A stretch of 5,716 nt of DNA from Rhodothermia bacterium (lineage in GTDB: Bacteria > Bacteroidota > Rhodothermia > Rhodothermales > JABDKH01): positions 1 through 5,716 of the forward strand of contig JAHHLP010000006.1 of NCBI GenBank assembly GCA_018679295.1, written 5' to 3'. This document shows, piece by piece, positions 1-5,716 of the stretch. Both the position numbers and the translations under genes were made by a program. How positions within the stretch are numbered: position 1 is the first letter of the stretch; every line of letters starts with the position of its first letter. The notes under the pieces are model-generated. The model did not search any database and was not told the origin of the DNA. It was given only the letters and a program-made list of their open reading frames with translations.

Positions 1-900
1 GGGGTGGACCGAAGGTACTTCGATGAGTCGAAGCTCACTCGCGCGTCGAGTATTGAAAGTGAGATTCCTCAATTCGAGTTCGACCGGTACATTCTCGAGC
101 AGGAGGCCAACAGCACGGAGCGGTTCCGCGTGTTATCGCTTGAAGGGAGCCCGACGACGACTGCTAGGCCCTCCTTCTTCCACGAGTCCCTCAGCGGCTA
201 CCATGGCGCGAAGCTGCGCCTCTATCAGGATTTCCTCGATCAGATTCTCATCACCCCGGAAGGAGGTTTGAATACGCAGGCCCTTCGCATGATGAATACC
301 CGATATGTCGTGGCACGTGGACCCGTACCGGACTCCCGGCTCGTTTTCACAGACGAACAGACGGGATTCGGTGTGTACGAAGTCAACGACTATCTGCCGC
401 GGGCCTTCCTCGTCGATTCCATAGTCGTATTGGAATCAGCCGAAAGCACGTGGTCTTTTCTTCGTGACGACAGTCTTGACCTGCGGCGAGTCGCCGTCAC
501 GACCAAGGATCTCGAACTGGGCTACTCTGACTCGGATTCGACATCTGCGGGTTCGGCATTCGCATCAGTGAGGACTCACACCCCACGGCACATTGAGATC
601 GATGTCGAGACTGATCGAAAGCGCCTGCTCGTACTCAGCGAGGTCTTTTACCCGGCGGGCTGGACCGCCACGATTGACGGTGACGCGGTGGAAATCGAAC
701 GCGTGAACTACCTTCTTCGGGGCGTTATTGTCCCCCCGGGCGAACACGAAGTTATTATGAGCTTCGATCCCTCAAGCCATCGCATCGGATTGTGGGTGGC
801 CGGTGTCGCGTCGATCCTTGTCTACGGCTTGATGGTCGTCATCGTCGGGTATCGAATCGTCCAGTCGCGTTCGGACGGGACTCAAGAGCATGCCGGCTGA
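1..900 (+). CDS. YfhO-family membrane protein, C-terminal part (5' end outside window)
   Basis: The frame is open from the first base, so the start lies upstream; the GTG at position 4 is only an internal valine. The visible 299 codons are the soluble C-terminal part plus the last membrane helix of a YfhO-type protein. Seen directly, numbering from the first codon: a GYHGAKLRLYQD segment (66-77), MMNTRYVV (97-104), a SEVFYPAGWTATIDG beta-rich segment (213-227), the NYLLRGVIVPPGEHEV stretch (236-251), and a hydrophobic helix at about 262-284 followed by a short polar tail. These segments in this order are typical of YfhO-like proteins, which are large multi-spanning proteins with an extracytoplasmic C-terminal domain. 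Bacillus YfhO is linked to glycosylation of lipoteichoic acid; what this homologue does is inference. It overlaps the next gene by 11 bases if that gene starts at 890. Family call fairly sure, function unsure. Confidence 0.82.
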   Translation, partial: GVDRRYFDESKLTRASSIESEIPQFEFDRYILEQEANSTERFRVLSLEGSPTTTARPSFFHESLSGYHGAKLRLYQDFLDQILITPEGGLNTQALRMMNTRYVVARGPVPDSRLVFTDEQTGFGVYEVNDYLPRAFLVDSIVVLESAESTWSFLRDDSLDLRRVAVTTKDLELGYSDSDSTSAGSAFASVRTHTPRHIEIDVETDRKRLLVLSEVFYPAGWTATIDGDAVEIERVNYLLRGVIVPPGEHEVIMSFDPSSHRIGLWVAGVASILVYGLMVVIVGYRIVQSRSDGTQEHAG

Positions 901-2227
901 TCGCGGGAGCATGAAGCGCGTCCTACTGATTAGCTACTACTTTCCTCCGTCCGGCGGGCCGGGTGTGCAGCGAACCCTCAAGTTCGTCAGGTACCTGCCG
1001 GATTTCGGCTGGAAGCCTACTGTGTTGACAGTCGATGCCGCGCATGCTGCGTACCCTGACATTGACGCGACGCTGGAGGAGGAAGTGCCGGCAGATGTCG
1101 ACGTTGTACGCACAAAGGCGTGGGATCCCTACGGCGGCTATGCGCGACTCACCGGGCGGGAAAAGGCTGATTCGATTGGTGTGTCGTTTGTGTCAGATCA
1201 GGACCGCGGATGGAGAGAGCATCTTGCTCGGTGGGTCCGAGCCAATGTGTTCGTACCGGACGCGCGTGTAGGATGGGTTCCGTTTGCCGTGCGTAGAGCC
1301 ATCGATCTGACTCGGGAAAGTTCATTCGACGCAGTTGTGACAACAGGTCCGCCGCACTCTACACACCTTGTCGGCCGCTCCGTGGCCCGTCGGACAGGTT
1401 TGCCGTGGCTTGCTGACTTCCGGGATCCATGGACGGGCGTCTTCTATTACGCCGACCTGCCGGCGACCGCCATCAGCCGACGGCTGGACCGACGATTGGA
1501 GGCAACAGTGCTCTCTGAGGCGGACGTCGTTACGGTGGTGAGTCCGTCAATGGAGATGGGCCTGCGGGAACGGGTCGATCGGAAGTACGAATGTGTGCCC
1601 AATGGATTTGACCCGCTCGACTTCAAGTCGGTTGAAGTGCGACAACATCCCACGCGCTTTGTGATCAGGCACGTCGGCAATCTGGGCCCGTCGCAGAACT
1701 CGCCGGTATTGTGGCGTAGTATCGCAGGCATGCCCGGCAATGTGGTATCAGAGGTCTCTCCTGCAGTCGAGTTCGTCGGAAACGTCGACAATGGGGTGGT
1801 TGCGTCCGCCAAGTCCGCTGGCCTTGGTGAGCACATTTCGGTCACCGGCTATGTAAGCCATGAAGCGGCCATACAGCGGATGGCGGAGGCGGCGGTCCTG
1901 CTACTTGTGATTCCCGACGTGCCTCAGGCCGGGGAGATAGTCACCGGCAAGATCTACGAGTACATAGCTTCTGGTCGGCCGATATTGGCCATTGGACCGC
2001 CGGACGGAGATGCGGGGCGCATACTCGACGAGACGGGAAGCGGCCGAATGTTTGCACGGGATGACGCCACGGGAATAGAGGCATTTCTTATGGACGAGCT
2101 GAAGCGATTTCGGGAGGAAGGGCTCGAGCCAAGGACCTTGTCGCCCGCTGCCCTCAAATACGACCGTCGCAATCTGACGAGCCACTTTGCTGGTCTGTTG
2201 TCGGGCATCGCCGGTGACCGGGGATGA
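890..2227 (+). CDS. Glycosyltransferase, GT4-like (GT-B fold)
   Basis: This 445-residue protein has the two-domain layout of GT-B glycosyltransferases and probably moves a sugar from a nucleotide donor to a lipid-linked acceptor at the inner membrane face. Numbering from the ATG at 890: an N-terminal Rossmann strand with YYFPPSGGPGVQR (16-28), TTGPPHSTH (151-159), ADFRDPW (175-181), VPNGFD (236-241), the start of the C-terminal domain at HVGNLG (261-266), and GEIVTGKIYEYIASGRP (348-364), where E349 and E357 form the E-x7-E motif that contacts the donor in this family. Start: ATG 890 has GGGA at 877-880, nine bases away, and overlaps the previous gene by 11 bases. ATG 911 (MKRVLLISYY) gives the usual family N-terminus, but its GGGAG at 905-909 sits only one base away. 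Either is possible. The donor and acceptor cannot be read from sequence. The stop overlaps the following ATG at 2224 (ATGA). Confidence 0.9.
   Translation: MPADRGSMKRVLLISYYFPPSGGPGVQRTLKFVRYLPDFGWKPTVLTVDAAHAAYPDIDATLEEEVPADVDVVRTKAWDPYGGYARLTGREKADSIGVSFVSDQDRGWREHLARWVRANVFVPDARVGWVPFAVRRAIDLTRESSFDAVVTTGPPHSTHLVGRSVARRTGLPWLADFRDPWTGVFYYADLPATAISRRLDRRLEATVLSEADVVTVVSPSMEMGLRERVDRKYECVPNGFDPLDFKSVEVRQHPTRFVIRHVGNLGPSQNSPVLWRSIAGMPGNVVSEVSPAVEFVGNVDNGVVASAKSAGLGEHISVTGYVSHEAAIQRMAEAAVLLLVIPDVPQAGEIVTGKIYEYIASGRPILAIGPPDGDAGRILDETGSGRMFARDDATGIEAFLMDELKRFREEGLEPRTLSPAALKYDRRNLTSHFAGLLSGIAGDRG
2220..2223 (+). promoter_or_regulatory. Probable ribosome binding site of the epimerase
   Basis: GGGG ends six bases before ATG 2230 but directly abuts ATG 2224. 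The spacing favours 2230 as the true start, in line with the family N-terminus. It lies within the last codons of the upstream glycosyltransferase. Confidence 0.4.
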
Positions 2228-2229
2228 CG

Positions 2230-3309
2230 ATGCGAATCTGTACTGTTGTAGGTGCGCGGCCGCAGTTCATCAAGGCAGCAGTCGTCAGCCGCGAGCTTGC
2301 GGCGGCTGGCATCGAAGAAGACCTCGTGCACACGGGTCAGCATTACGATTCCAGTATGAGCAGGGTGTTTTTTGATGAGCTTTACGTCCCGGCGCCGGCT
2401 GTCGACCTCGGCGTCGGGTCCGCCAGCCACGCGATTCAAACAGGGCTGATCATGACCCGGCTCGAACAGCACCTGTCTGACGCCGGCCACTACCGTCTGC
2501 TGCTTGTGTACGGCGACACTAATAGCACTTTGGCCGCAACGCTTGTGGCATCCAAGATGCAGTTGCCTGTGGGTCATGTTGAGGCGGGACTGCGATCCGG
2601 GAATCTCCGCATGCCCGAGGAGATCAACCGCATCGTGACCGACCGGCTGTCGAGCCTTCTGTTCTGCCCATCAGAACTCGCGGTCGAAAACCTCGCCGCG
2701 GAGGGCTTGACGGAGGGTGTCTCGATTACGGGCGATGTCATGCGCGACGCGCTTGAGCAGTTCATAGATGTCGCAAAGGCGAGGTTCGACATATCCAGGA
2801 TGATCGATCACGAGGCAGACCGGTATTATCTTGCAACGGTTCATCGCGCTGAGACGGCGGACGATCCGGACCGGTTGCGATCCGTAGTGGATTTGCTTGC
2901 CAGTCTTGACCTTCCTGTCGTCTGGCCCGTACACCCGCGCGCCTCGAAACGCCTGAAGGAGTTCAACCTAACGGTCCCCGGCTCAATCAATCTGCTTCCC
3001 CCGCTCGGTTACCTCGAGATGCTATCACTGCTGTCCGGGACCAAAGCAGTGCTGACCGATTCGGGCGGACTTCAGAAAGAAGCATTCTGGTTACGCAAAC
3101 CTTGCATAACATTGAGGTCGGAGACAGAGTGGGTTGAGACAACGCGCGGCGGTTGGAATACCGTCACGGACATCGACCCGGATCGTGTAAGAACGGCGTT
3201 GGCGCAGCGGCCGACGGGCGAGCAAGGAGCCCCGTACGGCCGAGGGGACGCAGGGAAGGAAATCGCCAGCATCCTGACTGGCTGGCAGGGCAAAGGTTCA
3301 CGACGATGA
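2230..3309 (+). CDS. wecB: UDP-N-acetylglucosamine 2-epimerase, non-hydrolysing (WecB/WbpI superfamily)
   Basis: It interconverts UDP-GlcNAc and UDP-ManNAc, or a related UDP-2-acetamido sugar, in the cytoplasm to supply a donor for surface polysaccharide. From ATG 2230 it is 359 residues, a usual family length. Visible motifs: VVGARPQFIKA (6-16, with R10 and K15), HTGQHYD, VYGDTNSTLA with D96, HVEAGLRS with E118, MPEEINR with E130 and E131, TVHRAE with H205, PVHPR, PLGYLEM (258-264), TDSGGLQKEAF (276-286), TEWVE and a terminal APYGRG. As I recall the E. coli enzyme, these match its key residues Arg10, Lys15, Asp95, Glu117, Glu131 and His213, so it looks catalytically intact. Start: the ATG at 2224 overlaps the previous stop (ATGA), but 2230 fits the family N-terminus and has GGGG at 2220-2223, six bases away. 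The exact substrate is uncertain: several motifs resemble WbpI, which acts on UDP-2,3-diacetamido-glucuronate. The gene symbol is therefore tentative. Confidence 0.93.
   Translation: MRICTVVGARPQFIKAAVVSRELAAAGIEEDLVHTGQHYDSSMSRVFFDELYVPAPAVDLGVGSASHAIQTGLIMTRLEQHLSDAGHYRLLLVYGDTNSTLAATLVASKMQLPVGHVEAGLRSGNLRMPEEINRIVTDRLSSLLFCPSELAVENLAAEGLTEGVSITGDVMRDALEQFIDVAKARFDISRMIDHEADRYYLATVHRAETADDPDRLRSVVDLLASLDLPVVWPVHPRASKRLKEFNLTVPGSINLLPPLGYLEMLSLLSGTKAVLTDSGGLQKEAFWLRKPCITLRSETEWVETTRGGWNTVTDIDPDRVRTALAQRPTGEQGAPYGRGDAGKEIASILTGWQGKGSRR
3292..3296 (+). promoter_or_regulatory. Probable ribosome binding site of the methyltransferase
   Basis: AAAGG sits nine bases before ATG 3306, inside the end of the epimerase gene. 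It supports 3306 over the upstream in-frame extension to 3153. Confidence 0.4.
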
Positions 3310-3857
3310 AAGGACATTACGATCCGACGCCAACCGGGGCGCTGCAACGAAGGTATGAGAATAGTCTTCGATTCCTTCGATCTGCCGTTCCGCCTCCCGC
3401 CTCTGTCCTTGACCTAGGACCGCCCAACCCCCTCGCGCACCTCATGGTGCGAGAAGGCTACTCTGTATCAAACACGTCCGGGGATCTGGATCTCGACTTG
3501 GCTGCCATAGCGGGCAGTGATGCGGACGTGGCAACGGCATTTGAAATCCTCGAGCATCTCGTGGCGCCATTCAACGTCCTCCGGGCGATCCCGTGCACGC
3601 GTCTTGTTGCTACCGTCCCGCTGCGGTTGTGGTTTTCGAAGGCCTATCGTAATCGGTCGGATGAGTGGGATCGCCATTTCCACGAATTTGAAGACTGGCA
3701 GTTTGACTGGCTGCTCGAAAAGTCCGGTTGGCAGATAGTCAGAAGGGAGAAGTGGACCAGTCCAATCCTGCGCGTTGGATTTCGGCCCCTGTTGCGACTC
3801 TTCGCAAAACGGTACTACGCCATCGAGGCCGTGCGATTAACCAGCTCTGACGAATAG
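3306..3857 (+). CDS. Small class I SAM-dependent methyltransferase
   Basis: This is a 183-residue protein with a compact Rossmann-type methyltransferase fold; it probably transfers a methyl group from S-adenosylmethionine to a sugar or other cluster product. Seen directly: motif I is VLDLGPPNPLAHLM (34-47), where proline replaces the usual second glycine. An acidic DLDLDL run follows (60-65), then TAFEILEHLVAPFNVLR (77-93), equivalent to the common LEH motif of the Methyltransf_11/23 families, then VATVPLRLWF, a DRHFHEFEDWQFDWLLEKSGW segment that is frequent near the end of such enzymes, and RPLLRLFAKRYY near the C-terminus. The start at 3306 overlaps the epimerase stop (ATGA) and has AAAGG at 3292-3296, nine bases away. 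The frame is open further upstream to 3153, but that part lies wholly inside the epimerase and shows no family signal. Substrate unknown. It is short, but the N- and C-termini look complete. Confidence 0.85.
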   Translation: MKGHYDPTPTGALQRRYENSLRFLRSAVPPPASVLDLGPPNPLAHLMVREGYSVSNTSGDLDLDLAAIAGSDADVATAFEILEHLVAPFNVLRAIPCTRLVATVPLRLWFSKAYRNRSDEWDRHFHEFEDWQFDWLLEKSGWQIVRREKWTSPILRVGFRPLLRLFAKRYYAIEAVRLTSSDE

Positions 3858-3861
3858 AGGG
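3857..3861 (+). promoter_or_regulatory. Ribosome binding site of the second glycosyltransferase
   Basis: GAGGG lies seven bases before ATG 3869 and shares its first base with the TAG stop of the methyltransferase gene. It is the best-placed Shine-Dalgarno sequence in the window and fixes this start. Confidence 0.6.
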
Positions 3862-3868
3862 TGGTTAG

Positions 3869-5095
3869 ATGTCTCGGGTTCTGATGATTGTCGATCACGC
3901 GTTTCCGCCCGATATCCGTGTTGAAAACGAAGCGGTAGCGTTGATTGAAGCAGGGTACGAAGTGACTGTGTTGGCAATCGGTCCGGATAGCCGCCCGCGG
4001 GTCGAGGTCCATCGCGGCATCAGGATCGTGCGCAATCGTATCTCGGCACAGCGGCGCAACAAAATGCGAGGGCTGGCTGGCAGCCTACCCATTTTGGATA
4101 GGTACGTCGCCCGTCACGCTGAGGCGTTGTATAGAGAATTTCCGTTTGATGCCCTGCACGTCCACGACCTCTACCTGTTCGGCGGTGGACTGCGTGCAGG
4201 TCGAGCTCTCGGCGTACCAGTTGTTGGAGACCTCCATGAGAACTGGGTCGAAGCTCTCAGGGGATACGCCTGGAGCACCCGATTTCCAGGCCGGTTGTTC
4301 GTTAACTTCGATCGATGGGAGCGCGTCGAGCGATTGTGGACTCGGTCGGTGGATCGCCTCATCGTCGTCGTCGACGAGGCCCTCGAGCGAAATCGAGAGA
4401 ACGGTGTAGATCCGGATCGCATGGTTGTCGTTTCCAATACACTGAACGTAGACGAGTTTGAATCGCACGCCATCGATGAAGCGCTCGTCCGCTCGATGCG
4501 AAGCCCATTTCATCTCCTCTATGTGGGCGGGTTTGATCTCCACCGCGGCATCGACTCGGTACTCGATGCCATGCCGGCGATTCTGGATCAGGTTCCTGAC
4601 GCGACGTTAACTCTCGTTGGCGACGGCAGAATCGCCGACGATTTAAAGGTCCAAAGCAGGCGCCTCGGAATCGATAAGTCTGTACGATTCGAGGGCTGGC
4701 AGCCCCACGGACGCCTCAAGAGCTACATGCTGGCCGCAGACGTGTGTCTGGTCCCGCACCGCAGAACTCCGCATACGGACGCCACGCTTCCACACAAGCT
4801 GTTTCAGTACATGTACTGTGCCAAGCCGGTAGTGGTCTCCGACTGTAAGCCGTTGGAGCGCATCGTGATGCAAACGGAGTCGGGTCTGGTCTTTAGAGGT
4901 GGCGATCCTGCTTCCCTGGCCGAGGCGGTCATCGAGTTAGCCAATCGAACTACGATTCGATCTTCCATGGGTACGCGCGGTAGAGATGCGGTGCTACAGC
5001 GATTCAGCTGGAAAGTAGAAGCCGCGAGGCTGGTGCAGATGTACGATGGACTCCTGGATCCGGATCGTGATTTAATCAAGAGCCGGCAGCCGTAA
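3869..5095 (+). CDS. Glycosyltransferase, GT4-like (GT-B fold)
   Basis: A 408-residue GT-B glycosyltransferase, likely adding a sugar to the lipid-linked repeat unit. Visible from the N-terminus: RVLMIVDHAFPPDIRVENEA (3-22), DALHVHDLYLFGGG (94-107), GDLHENWVEAL (120-130), VVVSNTLNVDEF, the second domain beginning with LLYVGGFDLHRGID (216-229), TLVGDGR (248-254), FEGWQPHGRLKSYMLAADVCLVP, and TLPHKLFQYMYCAKPVVVSD (306-325), followed by SGLVFRGGDPASLAEAV. This order is characteristic of GT4-type enzymes. At the place of the E-x7-E motif the residues are A305 and Q313, so neither glutamate is kept; a KLFQYM form occurs in some relatives, so this does not by itself mean loss of activity. The start has GAGGG at 3857-3861, seven bases away, after the only real gap in the window (11 bases). 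Donor and acceptor are not identifiable. The stop overlaps the next ATG by one base (TAATG). Confidence 0.9.
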   Translation: MSRVLMIVDHAFPPDIRVENEAVALIEAGYEVTVLAIGPDSRPRVEVHRGIRIVRNRISAQRRNKMRGLAGSLPILDRYVARHAEALYREFPFDALHVHDLYLFGGGLRAGRALGVPVVGDLHENWVEALRGYAWSTRFPGRLFVNFDRWERVERLWTRSVDRLIVVVDEALERNRENGVDPDRMVVVSNTLNVDEFESHAIDEALVRSMRSPFHLLYVGGFDLHRGIDSVLDAMPAILDQVPDATLTLVGDGRIADDLKVQSRRLGIDKSVRFEGWQPHGRLKSYMLAADVCLVPHRRTPHTDATLPHKLFQYMYCAKPVVVSDCKPLERIVMQTESGLVFRGGDPASLAEAVIELANRTTIRSSMGTRGRDAVLQRFSWKVEAARLVQMYDGLLDPDRDLIKSRQP

Positions 5096-5716
5096 TGAAG
5101 AAACGGGTTCAAAGCCTGGCGCGGCAGAGTGCCTTCTATTCGCTCGGGAATGTCGCTGTCAAGCTTGGCGGACTCATTCTGGCACCTGTCCTGCTGAACC
5201 CGGACTACCTGGAGGTAGCCTCATACGGTTACCTGGCCCTGCTGCTCGTAAGCGGGCAGCTGGGGGTCTTTGTGGTTGGGTTGGGAATCTCGTCGGGGCT
5301 GCTGCGATTCTGGACGCACCCGGACTACCGCGAGCGCAGGGATGCCCTGGCGGTGACAGCACTGCTGGTTTCCTCCTGCATTGGCATCCTCATAACTGCG
5401 ACTGTCTTTTTCGCTTTTGGCGAAGCCGTGGCGGCGCTGCTGCTGGATGACGGGTCGTTGAAACCGCTCGTAGGTTTCGTACTGCTCTACGTGCTGTTCA
5501 AGGTGATCGGGGCAGTCCCGCTGACGCTCTTCCGCGTTCAGGAAAGACCTCTGGTGTATGGTGCCTTTCAGATGCTGGAGGTGGCGTTCCTCGTTGCGCT
5601 TTGCATCTACTGGCTGGTGTTTTCGGATCGTGGCCTCGAGGGTGTACTCCTGTCCTATGCTGCGGCTGCCGGTGCCACGACGCTGGTGTCTTGCACGGTA
5701 GCATTTTCCCCTCTGA
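5095..5716 (+). CDS. Polysaccharide flippase, Wzx-like (MATE/PST-type), N-terminal part (3' end outside window)
   Basis: The frame runs open from ATG 5095 to the right edge, giving 207 codons and no stop. The product is very hydrophobic with about six membrane spans: roughly residues 12-33, 43-70, 84-107, 122-144, 157-176 and 182-203. It has a basic N-terminal tail (MKKRVQSLARQSAFYSLGN), an RFW at 71-73 after the second helix, and FRVQERPLVYGAFQMLE at 146-162, a typical cytoplasmic loop and helix start in polysaccharide exporters. Full-length members usually have about 400-500 residues and 12-14 spans, so less than half is present. The likely role is to move undecaprenyl-linked repeat units across the inner membrane. 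The usual TRxLxPxEYG signature after the first helix is altered here to LLNPDYLEVASYGYLALL. The start overlaps the previous stop by one base with only a weak AAGAG 12 bases away, suggesting coupled translation. Placement next to glycosyltransferases supports the call. Confidence 0.83.
   Translation, partial: MKKRVQSLARQSAFYSLGNVAVKLGGLILAPVLLNPDYLEVASYGYLALLLVSGQLGVFVVGLGISSGLLRFWTHPDYRERRDALAVTALLVSSCIGILITATVFFAFGEAVAALLLDDGSLKPLVGFVLLYVLFKVIGAVPLTLFRVQERPLVYGAFQMLEVAFLVALCIYWLVFSDRGLEGVLLSYAAAAGATTLVSCTVAFSPL

Noticed and set aside
1954..2577. Long antisense open frame of 207 codons across the glycosyltransferase-epimerase junction
   Set aside because: It lies opposite two well-supported genes, shows no recognisable motif, and is expected by chance opposite codon-biased GC-rich genes.
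3153..3305. In-frame upstream extension of the methyltransferase
   Set aside because: It lies entirely within the epimerase gene, gives an Arg/Gly-rich sequence with no family match, and ATG 3306 has the overlap and ribosome binding site expected of the true start.
3858..3868. Gap between the methyltransferase and second glycosyltransferase as a possible promoter or terminator
   Set aside because: Only 11 bases, occupied by the ribosome binding site; no room for a hairpin and no promoter elements.
4361..4384. Short run of CGTCGT repeats followed by CGACGAGG, resembling a small repeat or hairpin
   Set aside because: It codes for IVVVDEA within the glycosyltransferase and is explained by GTC valine codons; too short and lacking a T-run for a terminator.
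4085..4543. Antisense open frame of 152 codons inside the second glycosyltransferase
   Set aside because: Shadow of the coding strand; no domain or ribosome binding signal, and the + strand protein is clearly conserved here.
5174..5704. Two antisense open frames (5174-5362 and 5498-5704) near the right edge
   Set aside because: The + strand frame is open throughout and encodes an obvious membrane transporter; the antisense products are Pro/Arg-rich, low-complexity shadows.

Overview
The window reads as an internal piece of a bacterial cell-surface polysaccharide (O-antigen, capsule or exopolysaccharide) biosynthesis locus. It carries six genes, all on the + strand and packed head to tail: overlaps of 11, 4, 4 and 1 bases and one gap of 11 bases. 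No internal promoter or terminator is visible, so the six genes very probably share one transcript that starts before the window and continues past it.

Layout: (1) positions 1-900, the C-terminal 299 codons of a YfhO-family membrane protein, cut by the left edge; (2) 890-2227, a GT4-like glycosyltransferase with a GGPGVQR N-terminal motif and an intact E-x7-E motif; (3) 2230-3309 (an ATG at 2224 is also possible), a non-hydrolysing UDP-N-acetylglucosamine 2-epimerase of the WecB/WbpI superfamily; (4) 3306-3857, a small class I SAM-dependent methyltransferase; (5) 3869-5095, a second GT4-like glycosyltransferase; (6) 5095-5716, the N-terminal 207 codons of a multi-spanning polysaccharide flippase of the Wzx/MATE-like type, cut by the right edge.

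How they may work together (inference): the epimerase makes a ManNAc-type nucleotide sugar, the two glycosyltransferases add sugars to a lipid-linked repeat unit on the cytoplasmic face, the methyltransferase may modify a sugar or tailor the product, and the flippase exports the lipid-linked oligosaccharide. The YfhO-type protein is a membrane protein of a family linked to glycosylation outside the membrane, and may add sugars there.

Organism: the sequence is moderately GC-rich. The YfhO, GGPGVQR-type glycosyltransferase and methyltransferase proteins look to me like types common in Bacteroidota and relatives. The base composition is high for most Bacteroidota, so a Rhodothermota/Balneolota-like lineage is one guess, held with low confidence. 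I saw no RNA gene, mobile element, CRISPR array or notable repeat, and nothing that clearly amounts to an undescribed system. The more interesting points are the substrate of the epimerase, the non-canonical motifs in genes 4 and 5, and a marked change in leucine codon use at the flippase gene.
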